Source: CAZSMK01 sp964608095 (GTDB lineage Bacteria > Sumerlaeota > Sumerlaeia > MWCT01 > JAGHBZ01). Taken from it: a stretch of 64,000 nt of DNA. The first letter of the stretch is position 1. Every line of letters starts with the position of its first letter. Below the pieces are notes generated by a model. The model ran no database searches and was not told the origin of the DNA. It was given only the letters and a program-made list of their open reading frames with translations. Positions 53,869 to 63,218 of this stretch are shown here, piece by piece. A program made the translations under genes and the position numbers. The stretch spans positions 1 to 64,000 of the forward strand of contig CAZSMK010000113.1 in the NCBI GenBank assembly GCA_964608095.1. The letters are read 5' to 3'.

Positions 53869-55515
53869 TCAGGAACCCTGCAAAACTTTATATATCATGA
53901 CGGTGTTTTCCCTGTCTTTATCGTGGTAAACGAGGTCCAGACCGCGAACAAGTTCATTGACATTAAGGAGGTCTTTAAGGCCCGGTCGATTATCTTCTAT
54001 TTGCTCTTTGTCAATAATCAAAAAATCGAAGCCCTTTTTCTGGAGATACGTAACCACAATATCTGATGATTCAATAGCGGGAAGTGATACGGACGGCATT
54101 CTCGCATAGAAGGGTATCCACGGTTTTGTTGCCATTGACGTATATTCATCAGGTTTACCGACATGCTCCCTGAGCCAACGCCCCGCTTCTTTGTAAATCG
54201 TGTATCTATTAGGTGAGTCGATCTCTTTTATATACTTCAAATTATCATCTATCGGGTAATATATGAGTGTAGCAACAGCAAGAACAAGAACGGGACCTTT
54301 TATCTTTAAATCTGCTTTTTTTGCCTTTTTTAGTGCAATGTCGAACCCGAGTGCTGCGATGATGAGAAGGCAGAGCAGCTGTGGCAGGATGTAGCGCAGT
54401 TCAAAATGTGAAAGGGCTAAGGGAAATATGGGAAGAAAAAAGGTCAGAAGAAGAATCGTTGAAGAACGTCTCTCTCTTTTTTGTATCCCCAATAAGAGTC
54501 CTGCTATAAAGAAGAGCCAGATGGTAGGTACGAGCAATCCTTCATTTATGAATTCTCCGAATTGAACAAGGTTATAAGCGCCGCGTTTCATAAGATGCCG
54601 CCAGTTTTCAACAAGATATTGGAACGTACTGAATTCAATCGTTTCGGGAATACGGTGTATATCAGGAGGAAGAGGCAAGCCGAGTTCGTCATATATCCGG
54701 AAAGCAGTATGTTTATAATATGCTTCCTTGTCTTCAAAAGCGATGTAATCGCCGGATAAGAGCTGGTTATGCAATTTATCCGTAAGCTGGACTTTGCCGG
54801 TATGCCGATATTGAAAAGTTAGGTGAGGAACGAGCACAATTATGAAGATCAAACCGCAGATTGCGATTTTGGCAATTCGCATTTTCAGCGACTCTTTACT
54901 TTTTATCGCGAACAAAAAAAGTAGTAGGATGAAAAAAAGAAGACCATCCGGACGTGTAAGTGTGGCAAGTCCCGACAAAAGTGCGAAAATAAGAATCGTC
55001 CACCACCTTTTTGGACACGCTTTATTTTGATACAAGTTATGTACATATACATAGGTGGCGGCAATCACCAGCAGTAAGAATAAAGATTCCGTAAGCACAT
55101 CTGTTGAATATTTGATGTAATGAGTGTTGGTGAAAACAAGGAAAGACGCAATCCGGGCAGCGCTCGAACCAAAAAGGTCCTTCACAAGATAGAAAAGGAA
55201 GGGGATGGTCGCTAAGGCGGCGAGGAAAGAGACCAGGCGAGTTGCCGTTTCCGAGTTATTGAAGACGAGATAGAACGGGACACTGACAAAAGAATAAAAA
55301 GGCATATAAACTACGAGAGGATCGCCGAACCGGGAGAAGCCTTCCCCACGTGCAATTCCCTCGGTCCCCAGGGCATATACACAGCCGTCGGTACCTATAT
55401 ATCCACGGGTCTTTACATACGCCAATCCTACCAAAAGATACATGAATGCAATTAAAGCCATGAAGACAAAATCATTTTTGTACCACGCCGAAAGACTTTT
55501 AAGCCATTGATTCAT
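53869..55515 (-). CDS. PMT-like GT-C glycosyltransferase
   Basis: A 548-residue membrane protein with about 11 segments and a soluble C-terminal domain (about 435-548). The first outer loop holds RGYIGTDGCVYALGTEGIARG, then GDPLVVYMPFYSF; the Asp in GTDG is the likely catalytic residue of this PMT_2-type family. TDVLTESLFLLL in the third loop is also typical. The C-terminal domain contains TSMATKPWIPFYARM and DIVVTYLQKKGFDFLIID, seen in many relatives. It precedes two GT4 genes in the same direction. Confidence 0.75.
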   Translation of the reverse strand: MNQWLKSLSAWYKNDFVFMALIAFMYLLVGLAYVKTRGYIGTDGCVYALGTEGIARGEGFSRFGDPLVVYMPFYSFVSVPFYLVFNNSETATRLVSFLAALATIPFLFYLVKDLFGSSAARIASFLVFTNTHYIKYSTDVLTESLFLLLVIAATYVYVHNLYQNKACPKRWWTILIFALLSGLATLTRPDGLLFFILLLFLFAIKSKESLKMRIAKIAICGLIFIIVLVPHLTFQYRHTGKVQLTDKLHNQLLSGDYIAFEDKEAYYKHTAFRIYDELGLPLPPDIHRIPETIEFSTFQYLVENWRHLMKRGAYNLVQFGEFINEGLLVPTIWLFFIAGLLLGIQKRERRSSTILLLTFFLPIFPLALSHFELRYILPQLLCLLIIAALGFDIALKKAKKADLKIKGPVLVLAVATLIYYPIDDNLKYIKEIDSPNRYTIYKEAGRWLREHVGKPDEYTSMATKPWIPFYARMPSVSLPAIESSDIVVTYLQKKGFDFLIIDKEQIEDNRPGLKDLLNVNELVRGLDLVYHDKDRENTVMIYKVLQGS

Positions 55516-55717
55516 AGAACAATTCCCGATTAAGCAAAGTTGCCCTGCCGGATTAAAAAAGTAGGTTTATAGCACAGTAGAAATTCCGGGTCAAATCTTA
55601 CTTTCGACCTTATCCAGCCATGTAAAAAAGAAAGAACGAGCCCGGAGACCTTTACGTAAAAAGTGAAAGCTATTCATATTCACTGCATCATGTAGGATTA
55701 GATTCTTTTATATCTTG

Positions 55718-56935
55718 TCAGGTCAGGTGAACAAAGGATTGAATCAGGTAACGGAATTTTGAGAGTAGATGTGATTTCATCAATTTTTTGCGCAACAGTT
55801 TGTAGCGGCGCTTTGCCACCTTTGCGGGAACCTGATTCTCGAGACGTGACGCCGCAGTGCCCGGTCGTGGTGAATAACAGAAGGGTTCCACGTACACAAA
55901 AGGCAGTTTGCAGGACCACTCAACGCTTTTCTGGAAATCCTCTTCCGTTTCAGTCGGAAATCCAATCATCACCTGAGACCGAACCAGCAATGCGGGACAG
56001 GCTTTTTTAATCCTCCTCAATGCGTCAACATATTGGTCAACTGTATAAGCCCTGTTCATCAGTTTGAGTATCCGGTCGCTGCCTGACTCCAACGGTAATT
56101 CGATATATTTGATTTTTCCGGTTTTAAGTACCTCGAGAAAATCGTCCAGGTATTCGATGATGTCTTCCGGTTCAAGGTTTCGCAGGCAGAGTTTATACCT
56201 GCCTTCTATCTTAAGCAATTCATTGAGTAATTCGGGCAGGTTAGCGCCGATATCCTGTCCATACGCGCTTACGTTGGTACCGATGAGGCTGAATTCCCGA
56301 TACCCGGACTCGAGGCCTTCCCGGAAACGTTCAACTACCCATGGGATGGGTTTACTTTGAAGTGGGCCGCGGGATATCCTGACAGCACAAAAGGTGCAAT
56401 AGCGATTGCATCCCGAGGCGATTTTGATAAAGAAGCGCCGGGCATGTTCCGGGCAGATTCCGATTCTCCTGTACATAAGCCTGTCGATGTTCCAGAGAAG
56501 ACCGCGTCCCCGCTTAATTACTTCGTCTTTTCCCAGTATGATTCGTTGTGGATGCAGGGTAGGTGAAAAGAGGCTGCCTAAATCTATTGTATCCGGTATC
56601 TTCCATGGAAAGGAATGAATAGTCGGTCCACGGATAAGTTCAATATCCGGTATATTTTTTAGCGAGGTTGGATTTATTATGGGAAGGCAGCCAGTTACTA
56701 GAATGCGAGTACCGGGCGATGCGAGCCGCTTTACCTTCTTGATAATGTCGATGGAGATAGCCTCTGTCTCATGGGTTAAGCCGCAAGTATTGACAATAAT
56801 CGTGTCGGCATCTTGTGGGGTGCGTGTGACCTCCACTCCAAGTTGTTCAAGGGTATGTTTGAGTTGCCCGACATCGAACCGATTTTCCGGACAGCCGCAC
56901 GTATCGATATAGACCGTTTCAGGCAGATCATGCAT
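55718..56935 (-). CDS. Methylthiotransferase-like radical SAM protein, paralogue A
   Basis: A 405-residue protein built like MiaB/RimO methylthiotransferases: an N-terminal UPF0004 domain with three conserved Cys (C15, C51, C83) that hold a second iron-sulfur cluster, and a radical SAM core with CNRYCTFC (C176, C180, C183). The family inserts sulfur as a methylthio group into tRNA or ribosomal protein S12. This protein ends shortly after the core and lacks the C-terminal TRAM domain that binds substrate in MiaB and RimO. A hydrophobic stretch (about 145-160) precedes the core. The start is the ATG at 56935, by comparison with its two paralogues. Confidence 0.85.
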   Translation of the reverse strand: MHDLPETVYIDTCGCPENRFDVGQLKHTLEQLGVEVTRTPQDADTIIVNTCGLTHETEAISIDIIKKVKRLASPGTRILVTGCLPIINPTSLKNIPDIELIRGPTIHSFPWKIPDTIDLGSLFSPTLHPQRIILGKDEVIKRGRGLLWNIDRLMYRRIGICPEHARRFFIKIASGCNRYCTFCAVRISRGPLQSKPIPWVVERFREGLESGYREFSLIGTNVSAYGQDIGANLPELLNELLKIEGRYKLCLRNLEPEDIIEYLDDFLEVLKTGKIKYIELPLESGSDRILKLMNRAYTVDQYVDALRRIKKACPALLVRSQVMIGFPTETEEDFQKSVEWSCKLPFVYVEPFCYSPRPGTAASRLENQVPAKVAKRRYKLLRKKLMKSHLLSKFRYLIQSFVHLT

Positions 56936-57078
56936 AAGGACACAATCACTTTCATATTCATGTCGGTCTTGTTTACACAAGATTAAGAGCTTAAAGTTTT
57001 ACTTTATAGTATTGAAATAACCTCAATATAATAAGTATTAAAAATAAAAATATGCGGAATATATACACCGGTTTTATC

Positions 57079-58509
57079 CTAATCGATAATACGAAACTTG
57101 TTAAATGTTGCTATTTCTGAGGTGTACCATCTTTCCGCGGGTTTGGACGAATCCATAAAAATGTCTGCCGCCCTGAAGCCGGTATAAATGGAATGATCCA
57201 TGTTGTTATGTTGAAAAAGGCCCTGCCGCCCGAGCGTAATAATCGATCGAAAGCGCGAGAGATATTTCCAGAACAGTGAGAGTTTATCTTTATAGCCGAA
57301 ACTCAATAATGGATATGCATGTGTCATGCGGACAACCTTGGTTGAATCCACATCCCTTTCGTCAAGAATGCCAGTCGAGCAGAAATCAGCCACGACCTGG
57401 CGGGCGATATCTTCATCGCTTCTTTTCCATGTCTCATCTCCCTGGAAGCAAGTTACCTCGAGACAGATCATGGACTTCGATGTCTGGAGCCTTCCGGGCA
57501 GAAAATTTTTCCCTTCATAACCGCGATTAAAAACCAAATTCGGCTCGGGAAAATAGAGCCAGGTGTTGTCGGTAATAGTGGGTTTTTTAGCGATTATGAA
57601 CACCAGTATTGTTGATATGAATCGTAGTTGAGCGGCTTTTTGTCGGACATCGGCATCCTTAGCCGATTCAGTTGTCATTCGTAAAAGGTCGTTCAATGGA
57701 ATAGTGGAAAAGCAAAAATCGAAGATCTCATGGACATAATCGCCCGCGCGAAACCACCCGATACGTACCTTGCCATCGGGTAGGGGAGCGACAGTTGCTA
57801 CAGGAGTTCCCCTTTTTATATCGACGGGTTTATCTTTGAACGACGCTATGAATTTTTTGACAATGCTACCAAAGCCGCCATCGAGGTAGTGGAACTTTCG
57901 AAGGGCGGACGGGTCGGATTTTTTTTCTTTTCCCAGCACCTGCCGTATTAATTTTTCAACTCCACCCGCTGAAACACGCAACCGCGCCACTTCTGCGTCG
58001 ATCTGCTCGGGCGGGGTTTTCCAGGTCTTGATTGTGTAGGGGCGAATCAGGTCGTTATAAGCCGCGGAACCAAATGCTTTTATCATCACTGCATCAAAGG
58101 TCTCTTTCCTATTACGCGGATAGAGTGAAAGGAAAGAGGCGAGCATGGCGCTGAGACCGTAACGCATAACGGTCTTGAATCCCAGATGATCTATAGCATT
58201 CGACAGTACAAGAGGATAATCAAAATAGCCGCCCTTAAAGTACATCTGGCTTTTACGTTTAACCTCAAAGAGGTCGTCACCAAGAAATTCTTGATAGAAG
58301 GTTTTAATCTCAGGTAGTTCGGTATGCACCCTGTGAGGACCATAATCGGCGGGGATGCCTGCCACATCGAACGAACGTGCCAGGCCGCCTACAGTTCCTT
58401 CTCGTTCAAAAATGGTTATTTGGACATCGGTATTGTTGTCAAGGAGTCTATAAGCAACGGCAAGGCCAGCCGAACCTGCTCCGAGAATCGCTATCCGTTT
58501 CCCTGTCAT
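57079..58509 (-). CDS. FAD-dependent amine oxidase-like oxidoreductase
   Basis: A 476-residue flavoprotein of the amine oxidase / protoporphyrinogen oxidase fold. The N-terminal dinucleotide motif is AILGAGSAGLAVAYRLL, followed by FEREGTVGGLARSF. Relatives found in polysaccharide loci resemble UDP-galactopyranose mutase and act on sugars or lipid carriers. The GPHRVHTE stretch near residue 60 fits that group. It lies between paralogue A and the GT2-methyltransferase gene on the same strand. The substrate is not known. Confidence 0.75.
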   Translation of the reverse strand: MTGKRIAILGAGSAGLAVAYRLLDNNTDVQITIFEREGTVGGLARSFDVAGIPADYGPHRVHTELPEIKTFYQEFLGDDLFEVKRKSQMYFKGGYFDYPLVLSNAIDHLGFKTVMRYGLSAMLASFLSLYPRNRKETFDAVMIKAFGSAAYNDLIRPYTIKTWKTPPEQIDAEVARLRVSAGGVEKLIRQVLGKEKKSDPSALRKFHYLDGGFGSIVKKFIASFKDKPVDIKRGTPVATVAPLPDGKVRIGWFRAGDYVHEIFDFCFSTIPLNDLLRMTTESAKDADVRQKAAQLRFISTILVFIIAKKPTITDNTWLYFPEPNLVFNRGYEGKNFLPGRLQTSKSMICLEVTCFQGDETWKRSDEDIARQVVADFCSTGILDERDVDSTKVVRMTHAYPLLSFGYKDKLSLFWKYLSRFRSIITLGRQGLFQHNNMDHSIYTGFRAADIFMDSSKPAERWYTSEIATFNKFRIID

Positions 58510-58701
58510 TCTTTGTAGTATCCCCCAATGTTTGAAAAGAGCGCTTTAATATAAAGGTTAAATCGGAAAGCATCCTATAATAAATTATACACCGTTTTCA
58601 ATCAGTAAATGTATAAAGTGCGCTGAGGAATAGAGAGAACAGCGAGCACCTCAGCTAATTTTCATAACCTGTACCTAACTCTTATTGATGTGCGGGATGG
58701 T

Positions 58702-60240
58702 TTAATTTGAAGAGTTGATGGTTTGTTCGAGGATAGTTTCGACGTCATCGAGTTTCTCGGCTTCCACCATAATCTGGTATGCGAACAATGAGGGACGAAG
58801 CCGTGCAAAGAAATGGAGAATCGAATCTATCATTTTGACGAACCAACCTTTAGAGATCATATCTCTCAGGGGAGGACCGAAACCATATACTTTTACTACC
58901 TTGAAACCGGAGTTCTGGAGAAGCCTTACGAGCGATCTACGTGTGAAGAGGCGTGTATGAGTGACATCGAGGATGCCTCGTTTCCCATATCGAAAATTAC
59001 CTAAAAGAAACATTATACGAAGCGGTAAATAGAGTATGTTGGCAGAGCATACATAAAATGCGCCGCCGGGTTTTATGAGTTTGGCTACCCGTTCACACAC
59101 ATCGCCGACTTTATTATAATGTTCGAGTCCTTCAAGCATAATAGCGGTGTCAAACGAATGTTTACCAAGAGTTTGATCGAAGGGAGAGTTGAGATCGATT
59201 GCGAGCGATTTGGCTATGGTGGGCTTTGGGGGTTCAGGAGAATCTGTTGCGAGAACATCAGCGCCTTTTCTGGCTATTTCGTCTGCTACACGACCGGAAC
59301 CTGCATGGAACTGTATAATTTTTTCGCTGGGGCGCCAGTTGCGCCGTATGATAAATTGAAGGGGCGTGTTCGGTGCAGTCTTGTACGAGTAATCAATCGA
59401 ATCGAATAAGCGAATATCGAAGCGGCGGTCGAAAAAAATACCAAGTCGTGTTAACTTATACCAGATAACCGACCGGACACAGTTAAAGGCATACTTAAGC
59501 CCATTTACGTGACACACTTCATCTCCATAATGTGTGGGGATAGGTACTTCCTTAATTTTTCCGCCACTTGCAATTACCTGGATGATAATCTCCGTATCGA
59601 AGTGAAAACCGTTGTTATTATATTTAAAGGGTAACTTTTTGAGAAGGCGGGTGCGGTACGCCCGGTAGCCGGTATGAAATTCAGAGAGATGTGTCCCCAA
59701 CATATTATTTTCAAACCAGGTCAAGACTTGGTTCCCGAGCCATTTATACAAAGGCATACCGCCTTTACGGGCGGCTTTCTTGGTAATCATGCGCGAGGCA
59801 AAAACCGCATCGACTTTTTCGTTGTTGAACGGAGCCAACAGACGTGCCAGATATTCAGGTGGATATTGAGCATCGCCGTGAAGCAGGATGACAACATCAT
59901 ATCCACGGACGATCGAGTAGAGGTACCCGAGTTTTTGATTTCCACCGTATCCCCTGTTATGAGGTGTCCTGAACACATTCAAATTGTGAAAGTGCAACTT
60001 CTCCTTTGCCTTTTGAGCGATTTCAAAGGTTTTATCTTGCGAGAAGTCATCGATTATGAAGATTTCCGCAAAGAAGGGGAGTAACTCTTTCGGAATTCTG
60101 AGGAGTAAATTTTCAATATACGATTCCGCTTCGTAGGCGACTACAAAGATAGCAACTTTGTGGTTCTTCAAAAACCTAATTGCCTCTTCGTTCTCATGCT
60201 TTGTGAGAGGAATCGAGAATTTTAAGGGATCAAACTGCAT
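58702..60240 (-). CDS. GT2 glycosyltransferase fused to a class I methyltransferase
   Basis: A 512-residue fusion. The first 260 residues are a GT2 (GT-A fold) domain of the dolichyl-phosphate-sugar synthase type: VAIFVVAYEAE, IDDFSQDKT, HGDAQYPPEYL and the FHFDTEII patch. The rest (about 300-490) is a SAM-dependent methyltransferase: FHAGSGRVADEIA is a degenerate motif I, and LEGLEHYNKV and LIKPGGAFYV are typical of the Methyltransf_11/23 group. The enzyme probably loads a sugar on polyprenyl phosphate and a linked domain methylates a glycan intermediate. It would supply the GT-C enzymes of the region. Confidence 0.85.
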   Translation of the reverse strand: MQFDPLKFSIPLTKHENEEAIRFLKNHKVAIFVVAYEAESYIENLLLRIPKELLPFFAEIFIIDDFSQDKTFEIAQKAKEKLHFHNLNVFRTPHNRGYGGNQKLGYLYSIVRGYDVVILLHGDAQYPPEYLARLLAPFNNEKVDAVFASRMITKKAARKGGMPLYKWLGNQVLTWFENNMLGTHLSEFHTGYRAYRTRLLKKLPFKYNNNGFHFDTEIIIQVIASGGKIKEVPIPTHYGDEVCHVNGLKYAFNCVRSVIWYKLTRLGIFFDRRFDIRLFDSIDYSYKTAPNTPLQFIIRRNWRPSEKIIQFHAGSGRVADEIARKGADVLATDSPEPPKPTIAKSLAIDLNSPFDQTLGKHSFDTAIMLEGLEHYNKVGDVCERVAKLIKPGGAFYVCSANILYLPLRIMFLLGNFRYGKRGILDVTHTRLFTRRSLVRLLQNSGFKVVKVYGFGPPLRDMISKGWFVKMIDSILHFFARLRPSLFAYQIMVEAEKLDDVETILEQTINSSN

Positions 60241-60389
60241 ACCTTAATCCTGCACCTTATTTTTATTTTCTCTTATTTTGTATCGGCGGAATTCTTAACA
60301 AATTAAGCCTCATGCGAGTGGATATTTCAACTAATTTTTTAAGAATTTCTGAATGTGCACAAGATAAAGCGAACAGTCAAAATCTTATC

Positions 60390-61655
60390 TCAGAGTTTTG
60401 TGTGCCGGCGGTATTTTGCAATATACGAAGGATGGAGGAGGGTGTTGAGTAAAAATCCGAAAAAGATCTTGAGTTTGAATGGCACCTTAGAATGCATGGC
60501 TACTTTTTGGAGTCGCTTATACCGCGCCCGAAGAATTTTTTTATCAATCCGCCCCTCCATTTCTGCCGCCTTCGTTCCGGGTCGCGGTGAAAAAAAGAAG
60601 GTCTCTATATAATCGACCGGAAGTGTTTTGATCATCTTAAGCGATTGTTGAAAATCTTCTTCAGTCTCAGTTGGAAATCCTACCATTACCTGGGTGCGGA
60701 CAAACAGTTTCGGGTAGACGCGTTTCATTTCCAGAAGGCATTGACTGAACTCTTCTGCGGTATATCCCCTTCTCATCAGGCGAAGAATACGGTTACTCCC
60801 TGACTGAAGCGGGAACTCGAGATACCTGATTCTTTTTGTCTTGAGGACTTCGAGGAATTCCGGCAAGAATCGAATGACTTCTTCAGGCTCGGCGTTGCGG
60901 AGCTCGAGACGAAACGAATCGTTGATAGCGAGGACTTTTTTCAGAAGAGCGGGTAGATTTGTGCCGAGGTCCTGACCATAGCCGCTTACGTTGGTACCGA
61001 TCAACGTAATAGTCTTATAACCGGCTTCAACGCCTTCGCGAACGTGTTCCACTATCCAATCCACAGGTTGGCTCCGGAGTTTACCTCTTGATATTCGGAC
61101 TGCGCAAAAGGTGCAAGGTCGGTTACACCCCGTGGCTATCTTGACGTAAAAGCGAGGTCTCAATGGCGGACAAATTCCGGTCCAGCGGTACAGGATTCTG
61201 TCAAGAATCCATAGCAATCCATTTTTGAGGATAAAGATTTTTTCCGGTTCAAGAATAAGACGTTGAGGATAGAGATGAGGATTGAACACCTTGTCCGTGT
61301 CAGGTGGGGTATCAACGTCCCGTGGAAGCGGTTCCAGTCGTGGGCCGGGGATGATTTCGGCAAAGCTGCTACACTCATCCAACGCCGCCCGGTTGATTAT
61401 GGGTAGACATCCGTTAATAATAAAGCGCGCATGCGGCTGCGCTACCTCTTTGAGTTTTTTGATGACCTCGAGCGAGACTTCTTCGTTTCGTTTTGTAAGG
61501 CCACAGGTATTGATTATGAGCGTATCAGCCTCTGCAGGATTTATCGTCAGGACTGCGCCCCTCTTCTCGAGATAGGACAGCATTTGGGCCATATCATATC
61601 GATTCTCAGGACACCCGACCACGTCGAGATACACTTTTTTCGGAGCAGGTTTCAT
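60390..61655 (-). CDS. Methylthiotransferase-like radical SAM protein, paralogue B
   Basis: A 421-residue protein with the same plan as the proteins at 55718 and 61652: three N-terminal Cys (C15, C51, C83), radical SAM Cys in GCNRPCTFC (C177, C181, C184), GTNVSGYGQDLGTNLP and FPLQSGSNRIL in the core, and VGFPTETEEDF. No TRAM domain follows; the last 40 residues are basic with a short hydrophobic patch. Its start overlaps the end of paralogue C by 4 nt (ATGA), so the two are translated together. Confidence 0.85.
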   Translation of the reverse strand: MKPAPKKVYLDVVGCPENRYDMAQMLSYLEKRGAVLTINPAEADTLIINTCGLTKRNEEVSLEVIKKLKEVAQPHARFIINGCLPIINRAALDECSSFAEIIPGPRLEPLPRDVDTPPDTDKVFNPHLYPQRLILEPEKIFILKNGLLWILDRILYRWTGICPPLRPRFYVKIATGCNRPCTFCAVRISRGKLRSQPVDWIVEHVREGVEAGYKTITLIGTNVSGYGQDLGTNLPALLKKVLAINDSFRLELRNAEPEEVIRFLPEFLEVLKTKRIRYLEFPLQSGSNRILRLMRRGYTAEEFSQCLLEMKRVYPKLFVRTQVMVGFPTETEEDFQQSLKMIKTLPVDYIETFFFSPRPGTKAAEMEGRIDKKILRARYKRLQKVAMHSKVPFKLKIFFGFLLNTLLHPSYIAKYRRHTKL

Positions 61656-62926
61656 AATGCTGTATCTTCCTGTTCAGACAAATTGCGTTGTCTTAATTTT
61701 TTACGGAAAAGCGATGGATAAAGGCAATGTCTGAGATAAAGATTGCATTTTTTAAAGGGTTTGCCTTTTACGAAAGTTTTTCTCAGAGACTCATAGCGTT
61801 GACGCGCGACCTTTCGTTTCACGTGTCCTTCGAGTTCCGCGGCTTTCGTTCCCGGTCGTGCGGAAAAACAATAAAGTTCGACATAATCGAGGGGGAGAGT
61901 CTTTAGGAGATTCAGACTTTGTTTAAAATCTTCATCGGTTTCAGTAGGAAAACCAGCCATAATTTGTGACCTGACAAGGAGTTTTGGAAAAGCGCGTTTC
62001 ATTTCTTTAAGGCATCGGGTATATTCTTCCACGGTATAACCGCGCTGCATGAGTTTGAGGATTCGGTTGCTTCCCGATTCAAGGGGAAATTCCACATAAG
62101 AGATTCTACCGGTTTCCAACTGTTTCGTAAACTCGGGAAGATACCTGATGACTTCACAAGGCTCAACATTACGGAGACGAACACGAAAGGAGTTATCGAT
62201 TTGGAATATATCATTGAGCAGAGAGGGGAGGGAGATGCCGAGGTCTCGCCCATAAGCGCTGACGTTGGTTCCGAGGAGGCTGAAATCCTTATACCCCTGG
62301 TCTAATCCTTGTTCAATGCGGGCTTTCACCCAATCCGGCGGCATGCTGGCAAGTCGACCGCGGGATAGACGAACCGCACAATAGGTACAGGCGAGGTTGC
62401 AGCCGGTGGCAATCTTGATTGAATAAGTCGGTGGAGAGGGTGGGCTCACATTTATCCATTTGTAGAGGAGAATATCGAGATTCGAAAGAAAACTTTTTCG
62501 CAAAGTAAAAGACCTGGTTTGCCCTAAGGTGAGGCGCTGAGGATGAATATGCCCGCAGAACAATTCCGATTCGTCAATGGGCGTTTCTATTTTCCAGGGG
62601 AGGTCACCTGTCATGGGTCCGGGGATAATAGTAACATTGGAAAATTCTTCAAGGGCTTCTTTATGTATAAGAGGCAGGCATCCTGTGATAAAGATGTGGC
62701 TCTGTGGCGTCGCCAATGACCTGACTTTTCGAATAATTTCAACTGATAAATTCTCGGTTCCTTGAGTTAAACCGCATGTATTTACGATAAGGGTATCAGC
62801 CTCGGAGGGATTTTCAGTAATCTTGATTCCCATGTGTTCGAGTTTAGAGCGAAGTTGCGCGACATCGAACCGGTTTTCAGGGCAACCCACCACATCCAAA
62901 AAAACAATCTGCGGCAATTCTCGCAT
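61652..62926 (-). CDS. Methylthiotransferase-like radical SAM protein, paralogue C
   Basis: A 424-residue protein, first of the leftward set. N-terminal Cys are C15, C51 and C83, and the radical SAM motif is CNLACTYC (C176, C180, C183). GGGAGAAGG precedes the ATG. As in the other two, the hydrophobic stretch before the core is kept (about 145-160) and the TRAM domain is missing. All three keep the cluster ligands, so all are probably active, each perhaps on a different site or substrate. Confidence 0.85.
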   Translation of the reverse strand: MRELPQIVFLDVVGCPENRFDVAQLRSKLEHMGIKITENPSEADTLIVNTCGLTQGTENLSVEIIRKVRSLATPQSHIFITGCLPLIHKEALEEFSNVTIIPGPMTGDLPWKIETPIDESELFCGHIHPQRLTLGQTRSFTLRKSFLSNLDILLYKWINVSPPSPPTYSIKIATGCNLACTYCAVRLSRGRLASMPPDWVKARIEQGLDQGYKDFSLLGTNVSAYGRDLGISLPSLLNDIFQIDNSFRVRLRNVEPCEVIRYLPEFTKQLETGRISYVEFPLESGSNRILKLMQRGYTVEEYTRCLKEMKRAFPKLLVRSQIMAGFPTETDEDFKQSLNLLKTLPLDYVELYCFSARPGTKAAELEGHVKRKVARQRYESLRKTFVKGKPFKKCNLYLRHCLYPSLFRKKLRQRNLSEQEDTAL

Positions 62927-63218
62927 TCCTTCTCCCGGTTAAAAATTTGTTTTTTTATCGGCGATATTTTACGGATTCTTAAATAATATTACTTTTCGAA
63001 TAGATGTATGCTAATAGTTTAAGGGCGATGTTGCGATAATGAAAAGGAAATTGTAACGGGTAAGCTTTTGTAAAATACCGAAAAAGAGTAACAACATCTC
63101 CCGAGCGTGGTCAAGAAAGAAAGTTTTTTGATTTATTTATCAAGGGATAGTAGGTGTTGTTCATTCTAAAAAGTTATGGATTTTCATCTCCGAATTCACG
63201 TATTATCTGTGAATTGTC

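Noticed and set aside
55718..62926. Calling the three radical SAM genes miaB or rimO
   Set aside because: They keep the catalytic cysteines but lack the TRAM domain and sit in a glycan locus, so the usual names would overstate what is known.
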